NCBI RefSeq assembly: GCF_000468495.1
Contig: NC_022444.1
Location: 3,466,432-3,530,431, forward strand
Direction of reading: 5' to 3'
Source of the DNA: Megalodesulfovibrio gigas DSM 1382 = ATCC 19364
GTDB lineage: Bacteria; Desulfobacterota; Desulfovibrionia; Desulfovibrionales; Desulfovibrionaceae
DNA: 64,000 nt
Below the pieces are notes generated by a model. It did no database searches. It saw only the letters and a program-made list of their open reading frames with translations, and had not been told where the DNA came from. Below are positions 34,185 through 43,727 of the stretch, in pieces. Each line of letters starts with the position of its first letter. Positions within the stretch are counted from its first letter, which is position 1. Both the position numbers and the translations under genes were made by a program.

Positions 34185-34958
34185 GTGATTATTGCCATTG
34201 CATCTCACAAGGGAGGCGTAGGGAAAACGACCACCTGCGCGGCCCTGGCGTTCTTGCTAGCCAAAACCAAGCCAGTGCTTCTGATCGACATGGATCCGCA
34301 AAGCAATGCCACCTCCATATTCCCCCCCGAAGTGGATGGTCCTGGCTTGGCCGAACTCCTGGCGGGAGAGGCAAAGCTGGCTGACTGCGTGCGCCCCTCC
34401 ATGCTGCCCGACATTTCCATCCTTCCTGCCACTTCTGCCCTGGGCGCGGTGGAAAGCGACCTGGCCAGACGCGATGACGCAGGGCTGCCGGCAATCATGG
34501 CCGCCATCCGCAAGGCTGCCAAAGCTGCGGGAGGCGATGTAGTCATCGACACGGCTCCCAGCCTTGCGCCCCTGGCCCTTGCCGCCATGGCCACCGCAAC
34601 CCATGTTATCGTGCCCGCGGCAACCAACTCCGGTTTTGCGTTGGACGGCCTTGAACGAACGCTGGAGGCCTGCCAGGAAGTCCGGAGCATCATGCGCCGG
34701 CCGCGCATTGTGCCCATGATTTTGGCAACCCTGCATGCGGCTCGAACCGCCTCGTGTCGGGCAATCCTTGGGACGCTGGAAGAACAGCACGGCGCCGCCC
34801 TGATCCCGCGCACCATCCCCCGCGGGGTGGCCGTTGAACAGGCCGAAATCATGCGCCGCCCACTGCCGGATGTCTTCCCAAAAAATCCTGCCAGCAAAGC
34901 GTATAAATCCGTTCTTGATTACATCATTTCTCACGGAGGTGATGCTCGTGGCAACTGA
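34185..34958 (+). CDS. parA: ParA-type partition ATPase
   Basis: A 257-residue Walker-type ATPase. GTG 34185 is preferred over TTG 34134 because GGGAG lies 8 nt before it. KGGVGKTTTC is the deviant Walker A, LLIDMDPQSNAT the A' motif, and VVIDTAPSLAP Walker B. The short N-terminus without a helix-turn-helix fits ParA of small partition systems. It overlaps the next gene and lies next to a replication initiator, so it probably segregates this replicon. Confidence 0.9.
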   Translation: MIIAIASHKGGVGKTTTCAALAFLLAKTKPVLLIDMDPQSNATSIFPPEVDGPGLAELLAGEAKLADCVRPSMLPDISILPATSALGAVESDLARRDDAGLPAIMAAIRKAAKAAGGDVVIDTAPSLAPLALAAMATATHVIVPAATNSGFALDGLERTLEACQEVRSIMRRPRIVPMILATLHAARTASCRAILGTLEEQHGAALIPRTIPRGVAVEQAEIMRRPLPDVFPKNPASKAYKSVLDYIISHGGDARGN

Positions 34959-35382
34959 CACCTTAAGTCGTCTCAAGAAAAGCATTGATTCAAGAAAGAA
35001 AGAGATAAATCCCAGCATCATTTCAGATAGTCAGCACGATGCGAAATCAATCAGGAAACCTAGTAATACTGAAAGCAGGAAATACGGTGTCAAATCCGAT
35101 GGCATACCCAGCTCTTTTTCTGACAGCAAAGACGTCAAACCGTTTCGTCTGAAAGATCCGAAAGCTCCTCGCACACCACGCCAGCGCAAGGTCGCCAACT
35201 TCCTTCGCCGGCATGGCGTAGTGGAGGCGTTGTGGGAAGATTTGGCCAAGCATCTGGACCTGCCGCGGGGAACGGTGTTGCAGATTGCCCGCACCTTTGA
35301 GGAGCGAGGCTTGCTGCGCCGCGAGACCCTGCCCGGTCGCACCGGCGTACGGCTGACGTGGGCAGAAACCGAATCCGACTGA
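34948..35382 (+). CDS. HTH-domain partner of ParA
   Basis: A 144-residue protein. GTG 34948 (8 nt behind GGAGG) is preferred over ATG 34942. The N-terminal half is basic and disordered; the C-terminal part is a winged helix (VEALWEDLAKHLDLPRGTVL, QIARTFEERGLLRRE). It overlaps parA by 11 bp and probably serves as the centromere-binding partner, though it has no ParB nuclease-like domain. Confidence 0.65.
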   Translation: MATDTLSRLKKSIDSRKKEINPSIISDSQHDAKSIRKPSNTESRKYGVKSDGIPSSFSDSKDVKPFRLKDPKAPRTPRQRKVANFLRRHGVVEALWEDLAKHLDLPRGTVLQIARTFEERGLLRRETLPGRTGVRLTWAETESD

Positions 35383-35434
35383 CGCCAGCCTCTCCCACGC
35401 CCTCGATGAAGGGTGCCGTACTGGAGCTGACCAG

Positions 35435-36244
35435 ATGACAGATCGCATCATAAAGATACAACAATTGCAGCAGAAAGATCGCATGGATCGCTTCGTCCAG
35501 CTCAAGCTGTACGAACAGCAAAGCGTCATGCCGAATCTGGCCGCAAAGTCCATGCTCTTCAAACCCACGGCCAAGGGCAGGCGCCCCCATTTCCCGGAAT
35601 GGGAAGCCGTGCCCGTGGTCAATCTGCCCGAAATAGAGATGCATTTCCGGTACACACAGCTTGATCAGAACGACCTGACGGGCTGGCTTGTCCTCATCCA
35701 GTTTGCCAAGCATCGCGAAGACCTCGTTGCCGCCTTCAACGGTAAGGAATTTTTGCGTCGTATGCGCCGGCAAGGAAACAGCCGGGACTACGCGTGGCTG
35801 AATTCCTTTGTGGACAGAATCAACGGGACGCAGCTTCGGATTGGAGTCACTGGCAAGGCAGAAGGCAAAGACAGAAGGTATATTTATCAGGAAGCCCTTG
35901 CGCCACGGTTCATGGCCGAGACCACCCAGAATCTGTATGCCTTAGAACTTTCGAAGGTGCTTTGGGCCTTCTTTGGGGTCGATAGCTGGTCTTTTGTGGA
36001 CCTGAACGCACGCCTGGCCCTCGGACAAAATCAAATGGCCATGGCATTTCAGGCGTTCCTCATGGCCAACCAATCCCCTTATTGGGCCACCTGGGAAGGC
36101 ATGCATGCACTCTGGGGTGCAGGCTATGCGGAAGAGCGGCTGTTCAGACGAAAATTTCAAATGCGAGTACTCAAGCCGCTCCTGGAACAGGGGATCGTAA
36201 AAAGCGTGATTGAGAAGAGTTCCTCCATCGGAGTCTATTGGTAA
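35435..36244 (+). CDS. TrfA-like plasmid replication initiator
   Basis: A 269-residue protein. It resembles the TrfA family: FRYTQLDQNDLTGWLVLIQF, ELSKVLWAFFGVDSWSFVDL and GYAEERLFRRKFQMRVLKPL correspond to the winged-helix DNA-binding regions. Eight iterons start 23 bp beyond its stop, the arrangement expected for an initiator and its origin. Confidence 0.85.
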   Translation: MTDRIIKIQQLQQKDRMDRFVQLKLYEQQSVMPNLAAKSMLFKPTAKGRRPHFPEWEAVPVVNLPEIEMHFRYTQLDQNDLTGWLVLIQFAKHREDLVAAFNGKEFLRRMRRQGNSRDYAWLNSFVDRINGTQLRIGVTGKAEGKDRRYIYQEALAPRFMAETTQNLYALELSKVLWAFFGVDSWSFVDLNARLALGQNQMAMAFQAFLMANQSPYWATWEGMHALWGAGYAEERLFRRKFQMRVLKPLLEQGIVKSVIEKSSSIGVYW

Positions 36245-36266
36245 TTTCGGATTAACAAGGTCTGCA

Positions 36267-36567
36267 ACGTGCAATCGGGTCACCTCCTCATTCACGGGCC
36301 AACGTGCAATCAGGTCACGCGCAACGTGCAATCAGGTCACAAACACCCCTCCCTCAACGTGCAATCAGGTCACAAGCGACGTGCAATCAGGTCACGCAAA
36401 ACGTGCAATCAGGTCACCTCCCAACGTGCAATCAGGTCACACAAAAGTCTGGGAACCCTTGCCACGCCTTGCTTCCCAGCCCGCTAACAACTCTTTTCTT
36501 AACAACTTAAAAAATAAGAAAGACCTGCGCCATGTCCTCGTCGTCTCGGTGTGACCTGATTGCACGT
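36267..36567. repeat. oriV: Iteron origin of replication (7 direct + 1 inverted 17-bp repeats)
   Basis: ACGTGCAATCAGGTCAC occurs at 36302, 36324, 36357, 36379, 36401 and 36424, with one G variant at 36267, and inverted at 36551-36567. Start-to-start spacings are 35, 22, 33, 22, 22 and 23 bp, nearly multiples of one helical turn. An AT-rich stretch (about 36485-36525) between the seventh and the inverted copy is a candidate unwinding element. Confidence 0.92.
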
Positions 36568-36570
36568 TGG

Positions 36571-36831
36571 ACAAGCCAAAGTCGCCCATGCTCCTGAAGG
36601 CCCATGCTTCACATCCTGACCCTGAGGGGAGGACTTAAAAAAGAAACAGCCCCCCATAAGGGGCATGCTTCGCATGCAGGCCTGCGGGCCTGCGGCCCTT
36701 TACTGGGGGCTGCGCCCCCAGCCCCCCATCAAGCAGGCCCCCTATTCACGCAGAACCAGGCCAAGAAGCAACGCAAGTAAAAAGCCAGAGACTTTCTCCC
36801 TCTGTTGCCGGAAAATGCCTCTGAGCGCCTT
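36571..36831. other. Intergenic stretch with nested GC hairpins
   Basis: No gene seen. Compact inverted repeats are present, the clearest CTGGGGGCTGCGCCCCCAG near 36703-36721 and CATGCTTCGCATG near 36664-36676. Confidence 0.5.
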
Positions 36832-37158
36832 TCAGGGCGCCTGGAACGTCTCGCGGATGCTCTTCACCGACGCTGCCAACAACTCCTTGCCGATGACGTC
36901 CGAAGCCCGCCCTACCTCGGCCAGGTACGCCGCGCCCTTTTCGGCAAAGAGCCCCGTCAGGGCCTGATGATGGCGATGCAGCAACTGTCCGTAGTCCTTG
37001 AGAAAGGCGTTGTGGAGCGTCACCAGCATGAGCACGGGATCATCCGCATCGACCCTGGAACCATGCTGCACCTCCAGAAACGACCGCGCATCCTGCAACG
37101 CCATTCCCACGCCTTCGGGCAGCCCCGGCTTTGTGCTGTCCTGATTTCCGTTGACCAT
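36832..37158 (-). CDS. TraM-like conjugal transfer protein
   Basis: A 108-residue protein starting at ATG 37158 behind GAGGCGG. The segment VDADDPVLMLVTLHNAFLKD followed by a coiled-coil-like helix resembles IncP-type TraM. It stands among mobilisation remnants. The family call is tentative. Confidence 0.5.
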   Translation of the reverse strand: MVNGNQDSTKPGLPEGVGMALQDARSFLEVQHGSRVDADDPVLMLVTLHNAFLKDYGQLLHRHHQALTGLFAEKGAAYLAEVGRASDVIGKELLAASVKSIRETFQAP

Positions 37159-37229
37159 GACCGCCTCAGCACAGCCTGGCTTCATCCAGCACGGCCACGG
37201 TGTCGCGCCAGAAAGTCTTGAGCCGCTGC

Positions 37230-37650
37230 CGGGTCATGATGGGCAGGTCCGAGGCAATGGCCGAGGCAAAGGTCTGCCGCCGGGACAGCGGCAGCGGCGA
37301 GCTCTTCAAGGCCTGGCAGGAGGCCATGGCCACCCGCCGCACGGAGCTGGAGACATTGCGCCATGCCGCCCAGGCCGAGGCCGCAGCGATTGTCCGACTC
37401 CTGGCGCACGACCCGCCAGGATATCGCCCAGATGCCCGTCTCTCGCCGCGACCGCGCGGCCTTGCAGCATCGGGCGAGACAGCATGAGCGCGAGGTCAAA
37501 CAGCGCTTCTACGAGCGGACGAGCATGCAGCGTGATCAGTTCCGGAAAGAGCAGCCCTTCTTGACTTGGGCGAGGTTCCGGGAGGGGGCGCAAGAACATG
37601 ATCAGAAAAAGGCCCAGGCCAAGGAGCAGGCACCGGACTTCAAGCATTGA
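37230..37650 (+). pseudogene. Probable relaxase C-terminal remnant, frameshifted
   Basis: One frame reads LFKAWQEAMATRRTELETLR and a shifted frame continues SRRDRAALQHRARQHEREVK then FYERTSMQRDQF to a stop at 37650. The basic, charged helical composition is that of relaxase (MobA/TraI-type) C-termini. No start or catalytic tyrosine domain is present. Confidence 0.4.
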
Positions 37651-37927
37651 TCGCCGGCCACAACCCCCAGTCCGGCGAGTCGAGGACGCTCCCCCTGCGA
37701 CATGAGGTAGTCGTCAGGCTATCGAAGAAATTTCGAAATGAGTTGAATGTATGAACCATTGCATCAACTGAGCGTAAACGTTTGTTGCGTGCGAGACTCC
37801 CCCGAATTTTGCGTTGCATGCCACAGAACAGATAGCATATTGTAGAAAGCGTTGAATGCCCGTCGTGCGTCCAGCAGATACGGGTATGCTGTCACACAGA
37901 ACATGCACTGCCCTTGGAGGCTGCACA

Positions 37928-38218
37928 TTGAATAAACAGCGAGCTCTTGACCTGCTGCGCCGCTGCAAGCCGGATCTGCAGGCCCGCTTCGGCGTCACTC
38001 GGCTGGCCTTGTTCGGCTCCACCGCCCGCGATACGGCGACCAGCGGCAGCGATGTGGATGTGCTGGTCGCCTTTGACGGCCCGGCCACCTCCACGCGCTA
38101 TTTCGGCGTGCAATTCTACCTGGAGGACCTGTTTGGCTGTCCGGTCGATCTGGTTACAGAAAAGGCCCTGCGGCCGGAGCTTCGTCCCTATATAGAACAG
38201 GAACAGGCCCATGTCTAA
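37928..38218 (+). CDS. mntA: MntA-type minimal nucleotidyltransferase antitoxin
   Basis: A 96-residue protein from TTG 37928, 8 nt behind GGAGG. The nucleotidyltransferase core LALFGSTARDTATSGSDVDV holds the GS...DxD signature. Family members AMPylate and silence the paired HEPN toxin. It overlaps the HEPN gene by 8 bp. Confidence 0.9.
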   Translation: MNKQRALDLLRRCKPDLQARFGVTRLALFGSTARDTATSGSDVDVLVAFDGPATSTRYFGVQFYLEDLFGCPVDLVTEKALRPELRPYIEQEQAHV

Positions 38219-38567
38219 TGCCACCCAACGCGAATGGCGCTTCTACCTGGATGACATGATCGGCTTCGCCGAAAAGGTGCTCACCTACACCGGCGGATTC
38301 GACCAAGCCGGGTTCGTGGCCAGCGAGCTGACCTACGACGCCACCTTGCGCAACCTGGAGCTGATTGGTGAAGCCGCCACCCATATCCCGGATGAAGTCC
38401 GCGCTACCCATGCTGAAATTCCCTGGCGGATGATCATCGCCACCCGCAACCGCCTCATCCACGGCTACCTCGGTATTGACGATGACGTTCTCTGGAGCAT
38501 TGTCCGGGACGAAGTGCCTGTACTGTTGCCACTGCTCAGGGCGCTCAAGCACAAGGCGCAGCCATGA
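38211..38567 (+). CDS. hepT: HepT-type HEPN (DUF86) toxin
   Basis: A 118-residue protein with the RX4-6H RNase-type motif RNRLIHGYLGID near residues 79-90, and the tyrosine (HGY) that is AMPylated by MntA. Together the two genes form a complete type VII toxin-antitoxin module. Confidence 0.9.
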   Translation: MSNATQREWRFYLDDMIGFAEKVLTYTGGFDQAGFVASELTYDATLRNLELIGEAATHIPDEVRATHAEIPWRMIIATRNRLIHGYLGIDDDVLWSIVRDEVPVLLPLLRALKHKAQP

Positions 38568-38595
38568 TAATGGGCTCTGTTGTAAAAATCTGTTC

Positions 38596-38872
38596 TCAGC
38601 CCATCGCGTTCCCAAGGTGCCTGTAGATCGTCGCCTTGGAGAGGCCGTACTCTCGCATTAACTCCTTAATTTGGAGCCCGCTCGCCCTTTTCTGCTGCAG
38701 CACCAGGACGCCTTGATGGCTAAGGGCCTTGCTGCACCCGAACTTGATCCCGTTTCCCTTGGCCTTGAGGATGCCGTCCATCTGCCGCTCGGCTCGGATT
38801 TCCGTCACAAACTGCCCGATGGCGCCCAGCATTTTGAAGAGAAGCCGCCCTGTGGCGTCGGCCTTGCGGGTA
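38596..38872 (-). pseudogene. Resolvase fragment (second copy, 5' half deleted)
   Basis: From DATGRLLFKMLGAIGQF to the stop it parallels the resolvase at 28896-29447, about 80% identical. The catalytic N-terminal half is replaced by sequence shared with the 3' end of the histidine kinase gene. GGCTCTGTTGTAAA at 38573-38586 matches the IS6-like end at 28873. Confidence 0.85.
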
Positions 38873-38882
38873 TGTTTCTTGG

Positions 38883-40568
38883 TCAAAAACGAACGGGTAG
38901 GCCACCAGTCGATGAGGGCGTCACCCCCTGCTCATTGTAGAGCGGCAGTTTCAGGATAAGCGTCGTGCGTCCCGGGGAGGACGCATCCAATTCCAACGTG
39001 CCGCCCTGCGCCGTGGCCATGAGCTGGGCGGAATACGCTCCAAGGCCTGTGCCCCCGTACTTGCCGGACGTCACGTATTTGCCAAAAAATCGAGAGCGGA
39101 TGCATTCCGGCACCGCGCCGGGGTTGCTCACCCGCAGCACGGCCAGGCCTTCTTCCTGCGACAGGGAGATGTGCACCTGCTGGCCTGCTGCGGGCAAGGC
39201 TTCCAAGGCATTGCGCAGCAGATTGACGAGCAGGGTTTGACACAGCAGCGGGTCCCCTCTGGCCTGGAGCGAGGCAAGACCGGTCAGTGCCACATGGGCG
39301 CTGCGCTTCTCGGCCAGGTCGGACAACTCTTCTATGGCCTCTTCCGCCACCTCGTGCAGTTGCACCGCGGTTGGGCGCAGCGTATAGGTGCCGGCCTCGA
39401 TGCGGCGCAGGGTCATGGAATTGTCCAGCACGGACAACCCCCGGCGATTGGTGCGGCTTATCTGCTCCAGAATGTACTGCTGCTCAGACGTCAGATTGCT
39501 GGCCCCGCGCAACAACTGGATGCCGGAATGCACCGAGATCATAGGGCTTCGCAAATCGTGGTGGATGATGTGCTCGATGTCCTTTTGCAGTCTCTCCGCT
39601 TCCTCGCGTTCCGTGACGTCCCGCGCGCCGATGCGCAGCCCCAGGAAGTCCCCGGCACTGCCGTGCACTGGTTCGCAAAACAGACTTATCCAAAGCACGT
39701 GGCCCTGCTTGTGTGTTGCGCGGAACCGGATGTCCTTGAAGGATTTTTTCAACGTCAGCGCCTGGCGCAGTGTTTGTTGCAAGGACTGACGATCCTCCGC
39801 GTGAATGAGAGGCCAGGGATAGTCGGCCATGGCCATGCACTCGGCCACGGTATATCCCGTCAGCGGTTCCACGGCAGGGTTCACCCACAGCAACGCACCG
39901 TCCGGATCCAGCCAGCTTTCCCAGCCGATGGTATGATCCGCAATGATTTTGAACCGCTGTTCGCTTTTTCTGAGTTCGGTTTCTGCCTCCACCCGTTCCG
40001 TGACGTCAATTATGGCGACATAACAGGCCCTCTCGGCCTCCTCTGTCTGGCGCAGGCACCGGCTCTCCATGCGTGCATGCCGCACGTGGCCACCCTTGCC
40101 CGCGTGGTCCGGGTGGTCCGGGTTCAGGCGAAGGGAGATCTCGCACCGGTAGACAGTCTCGCTCTCCATTGTGGCGGCCAGATGCTGTTGGAATACGTCT
40201 CGATGCTGCGGGATGATGAAGTCGGCCAGGAAGCGGCCTTCCAGGATGGAGCGAGGCGTATGGAGCAATACACCCAAGGTCAGGTTGCAGGTTTGGATGC
40301 GGCCCTGGGGGTTCAGGGTGGCATAGCCCACGGGCGCCTGATCGTACAGGGTGGCATACGCATCCCGGGAGTGTTCCAGATCCTGGCGAAGTTCGCGCAA
40401 CTCTTCATTTTGCGCCAAAAGCTCCGCCTGGTACACGCCAAATTCGTACACGAGCTGTTGGACATCTCTTGGAGTAAGTGAAGAGATGTCGGCAGCGTTG
40501 CCATGCGATGCACCGTTGCGCGCCAGTTGCCGAAGTTTCAATGGATCACTATTTCTTTGCATGGGCAT
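38883..40568 (-). CDS. PAS-domain sensor histidine kinase
   Basis: A 561-residue cytoplasmic kinase. Two PAS domains are visible (APVGYATLNPQGRIQTCN; WESWLDPDGALLWVNPAVEP), then the phosphorylated His in IIHHDLRSPM and an HATPase with NLLRNALEAL (N box) and GTGLGAY. There is no membrane segment. The last residues run into the resolvase fragment, so the native C-terminus may have been replaced. It probably signals with the CheB-CheR fusion and the sigma-54 regulator nearby. Confidence 0.88.
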   Translation of the reverse strand: MPMQRNSDPLKLRQLARNGASHGNAADISSLTPRDVQQLVYEFGVYQAELLAQNEELRELRQDLEHSRDAYATLYDQAPVGYATLNPQGRIQTCNLTLGVLLHTPRSILEGRFLADFIIPQHRDVFQQHLAATMESETVYRCEISLRLNPDHPDHAGKGGHVRHARMESRCLRQTEEAERACYVAIIDVTERVEAETELRKSEQRFKIIADHTIGWESWLDPDGALLWVNPAVEPLTGYTVAECMAMADYPWPLIHAEDRQSLQQTLRQALTLKKSFKDIRFRATHKQGHVLWISLFCEPVHGSAGDFLGLRIGARDVTEREEAERLQKDIEHIIHHDLRSPMISVHSGIQLLRGASNLTSEQQYILEQISRTNRRGLSVLDNSMTLRRIEAGTYTLRPTAVQLHEVAEEAIEELSDLAEKRSAHVALTGLASLQARGDPLLCQTLLVNLLRNALEALPAAGQQVHISLSQEEGLAVLRVSNPGAVPECIRSRFFGKYVTSGKYGGTGLGAYSAQLMATAQGGTLELDASSPGRTTLILKLPLYNEQGVTPSSTGGLPVRF

Positions 40569-40652
40569 ACGGCCCCCTGATGTTAACCCACCTATCCTTT
40601 ACCATTATATTTTATATTACGATAGTACAAAAGATGACACCGAGCATGTTTC

Positions 40653-43580
40653 TCAAGATTGCATATTCTCACCCGAAACGGCGAGCAGGAGCAGAGAGGG
40701 ACGGCCTGCAACCAAAATGGGCCGTACGCTTATGCGCAGGGTCAGCGGGCCAATGCTGGGAAACACGTGGGGCAGGGGCTGGTCCCGAACTTCGGTGCCC
40801 TTGCTCAGGGCCTCGTGCGCCAGGGACAGCAACGCCGGCACGTTCCACTGCCCTTGCCCGAGCTGCGGCAGGGCCACGCCCACCACATCTGCGGGCGTCG
40901 TTTTGAAGGCGATGTAAAACGCCTTGTTCGCCGACTGCACCACCAGCTGTGCATCCAGCACCAACAACGGCTCCCGGACAGTCTGGATGATGGATTCCGC
41001 CAACGCCCGCGCTGCCTCCGCCTCCATCTCGCTGTGCTTAAGCTGGGTGATGTCGTTGAAGGTGGCCACCACGCCCACGATGACGTCGCCCAGCGTCCGA
41101 TACGGGTTGATGCGCAACTGATACCAGTCCCCCTGGGTGCCCTTGAGCTCCCGTGTCAGGGTATTCAGATCGGTCAGTACGTTGTGCACGTCGCTTTCTA
41201 GATCTTTGTATTCCAGGTGCAGGGCGATTTCCTGCACCGGCCGGTCCAGGTCTCCGGGGCGCAGGGCCATGATTCGCCGCATGGCCGGGGTGAAGCGTTT
41301 GATGCGCAATTCTCTGTCCAGAAACAGCGTGGCAATGCGCGTGCTGGTGAGCAGGTTGGCCATGTCGTCCCCAATATGCGCCAGCTCCTCGTTCTTGCCC
41401 TGCAGCTCCGCGTTCAGGGTGCTTTGCTCCTCGTTGATGGACTGCAGCTCCTCCTTGGCGGTTTCCAGCTCCTCGTTGGTACTTTTCAGCTCCTCATTGG
41501 TGGACTGCAATTCCTCATTGGCAGATTTCAATTCCTCGTTGGCTGCCTCATATTCTTCGACAACAGACTGCATATCTTCGCGCAACTGCTGCAACGAACC
41601 CTCCAGATCCGTGATGCGCAGGCGGAAAATGTCTTCATGGACCGTGTCCATTTCTGCAGTGGAAATGCTTCGTGGGGCAGGAATCGCGGTGAAGGTGATG
41701 ACGCAACAGGTCTCTCCCCACTCCGGCACCTGCACGGGACTGACGAGAATATCCACAAACTCTTCCTGCTCATGCCCAATCACCTTGACGGCATGCCGCA
41801 CCTGGGGCTGATTCTTGACCGATGCTGCGTTGATGGCCGTGGCGAGGTCAAAGCGCAGGCCTTGCCGGGCCATGTCCAGCACGTTGGTGGTGAGCAGGCC
41901 TTCCCGAAGTTCCAGATATCGGCCCGTGCGGCCGTGAATATACAGCACCTCGCCTGTTTTCGAGACCAGTAGCGAGGGCGGACAACTTGCGGCAAGCAGC
42001 AGGCGCTCGGCAATTTGTCGTGTGTTGGTGCCGTGCCCCTGGGTGCTGGTGGCCATGGGCATGTTCACCAGCGCCTCGGCCCTGGCGGCGTCCCAGTGGC
42101 CGTTCACATCGCCTGCAATGGCGTGGGCGGCCTGCGCGCCATGAGACTTGCGCTCAAAAATGCGGTGCTTTTTGTGCAGCTCCTGAAATGGTTCCGCCAG
42201 ACTGGACACGCTTTCCGACGAGCCGAGCATGAACAACCCGCGTGGCCGCAAGCTGTACTGGAACTGCGCCAGCACTTTTTCCTGTGCCTGGGCCTTGAGG
42301 TACATGAGCAGATTGCGGCAGCAAATGAGATCCAGGCTGGAAAACGGCGGATCCTGAATGACATTCTGTACGGCAAACACCAGCATGTCCCGGATTTCGC
42401 TCTTGGCTTTGAGTCTGCCCTCCTGGGAGACAAAAAATCGTTGTGTCCGGGCCTCGCCCAGGTCCGCGGCGATGCTTTCCGGAAATACCCCGGCCCTGGC
42501 CTTGCTGATGGCGGCGTCATCCAGGTCTGTGGCGTAGATGACCACCTGCAGGCCCAGGCCCAGTTCATCGAGCAGTTCCCGGACGATGATGGCCACGGAA
42601 TACGCCTCTTCCCCGGTGGCGCAGCCTGGCGTCCAGGCCCGGAACTGCTCGCGCCCCAGGGTGGGCAGGCGCTCGCGCAGCAGCTCTTTGAGCGTCTCGA
42701 ACGCCTCCGCATCCCGAAAAAAGTTGGTGACGCTGATGAGCATGTCCTTGAAGAGCGCCCGGGACTCCTCGGCATTGCCACGCAGAAACGCCACGTATTC
42801 CTTGAGGGTCTCAATGTGGTGCACGTGCATGCGCCGCATGATCCGTCGATTGACGGTATTATCCTTATATAGGGAAAAATCCTGCTTGCTTTTGCTTTTG
42901 ATGAGCATCAGCACCTTGTCCCGGTCGCTGGATGGCAGCACGGCTTCGCGCACGGTTACTGATCCCGGGGCCATATCCAGCTTCTTGGCAAAGGCGGCAA
43001 TGCGAACGGGCAGTTCGGCCGGGGGCAGGATGTCGTCTGCCAGATTGGCGTCGATGATGCTGCGGGGCATGGTGTCGAATGCAGCCGAGGCCGGAGTCTG
43101 CGCCAGCACCAGTCCGCCCGTCTCACTCACGGCCCTGCACCCTTTGACGCCGTCTGTATTGGACCCGGACAGTATCACTGCCGCCACGCGCCCGTTCGCC
43201 TCCTGGGCCAGGCTGAGCAAAAAATGGTCGATGGCCATGCCGCCGCCAACCTCTCGCGGCTCCAGCTGAATTCGCCCGTCGAACAGGGCCATGCGCTTGT
43301 CCGGGGGAGCCACATGGACCACGCCCGCGGCAATGTGCATGCCATCCTCGGCCAGCACCACCGCCAACGACGTATGCTTGCTGAGCAGCGACGTGAACAC
43401 GTCCTTGCCGGCCTCAGGGGACTGATGCTGGACAATAAAAAACGCCCAGCGCCGGGCATCTTCCAACGTGGCCAGGGCGTCCAGAAACACGCTCAGGGCG
43501 TCCAGCCCCCCGGCGGAGGCTCCAAGGCCCACCAGCAGAGCAGGGGGGGTGATGGCGGCTTTGCTTTCAGTAGCTGTCAT
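40653..43580 (-). CDS. CheB-CheR-PAS fusion signalling protein
   Basis: A 975-residue protein. It carries CheB methylesterase (GLGASAGG, IVQHQSP, LSGSNTDG; residues ~15-195), then CheR methyltransferase (TNFFRDAEAFETL, WTPGCATGEEAYSVA, CRNLLMYL; ~215-480), a linker with heptad repeats of the NEELxSxNEEL type (coiled coil, ~660-725), and a PAS region. Enzymes of this layout sense a signal and modify partners rather than classical chemoreceptors. The usual C-terminal kinase is missing; the separate kinase at 38883-40568 may supply it. It is transcribed divergently from the sigma-54 regulator. Confidence 0.88.
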   Translation of the reverse strand: MTATESKAAITPPALLVGLGASAGGLDALSVFLDALATLEDARRWAFFIVQHQSPEAGKDVFTSLLSKHTSLAVVLAEDGMHIAAGVVHVAPPDKRMALFDGRIQLEPREVGGGMAIDHFLLSLAQEANGRVAAVILSGSNTDGVKGCRAVSETGGLVLAQTPASAAFDTMPRSIIDANLADDILPPAELPVRIAAFAKKLDMAPGSVTVREAVLPSSDRDKVLMLIKSKSKQDFSLYKDNTVNRRIMRRMHVHHIETLKEYVAFLRGNAEESRALFKDMLISVTNFFRDAEAFETLKELLRERLPTLGREQFRAWTPGCATGEEAYSVAIIVRELLDELGLGLQVVIYATDLDDAAISKARAGVFPESIAADLGEARTQRFFVSQEGRLKAKSEIRDMLVFAVQNVIQDPPFSSLDLICCRNLLMYLKAQAQEKVLAQFQYSLRPRGLFMLGSSESVSSLAEPFQELHKKHRIFERKSHGAQAAHAIAGDVNGHWDAARAEALVNMPMATSTQGHGTNTRQIAERLLLAASCPPSLLVSKTGEVLYIHGRTGRYLELREGLLTTNVLDMARQGLRFDLATAINAASVKNQPQVRHAVKVIGHEQEEFVDILVSPVQVPEWGETCCVITFTAIPAPRSISTAEMDTVHEDIFRLRITDLEGSLQQLREDMQSVVEEYEAANEELKSANEELQSTNEELKSTNEELETAKEELQSINEEQSTLNAELQGKNEELAHIGDDMANLLTSTRIATLFLDRELRIKRFTPAMRRIMALRPGDLDRPVQEIALHLEYKDLESDVHNVLTDLNTLTRELKGTQGDWYQLRINPYRTLGDVIVGVVATFNDITQLKHSEMEAEAARALAESIIQTVREPLLVLDAQLVVQSANKAFYIAFKTTPADVVGVALPQLGQGQWNVPALLSLAHEALSKGTEVRDQPLPHVFPSIGPLTLRISVRPILVAGRPSLLLLAVSGENMQS

Positions 43581-43727
43581 GAAGTGTCACCTTCAACAAT
43601 GGTGGAACAGGCAAGTAAAGGGCAGCATGCATTTGCAGGGAAGTCCAGCTGCCAAAAGAATAGGCATTTGGAAAGATGAATTCAAGCTGGGAATGCTGTA
43701 TGCTGTTCCGTAAAGGAAGGAACCGCC

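Noticed and set aside
36267-36567. Iteron array as a CRISPR
   Set aside because: Repeats are 17 bp with 5-18 bp gaps, one copy is inverted, no cas gene is present and a replication initiator lies directly upstream.
43581-43727. Sigma-54 promoter in the divergent region before the response regulator
   Set aside because: GG...GC pairs were found but none with both the 10-bp spacing and good -24/-12 consensus.
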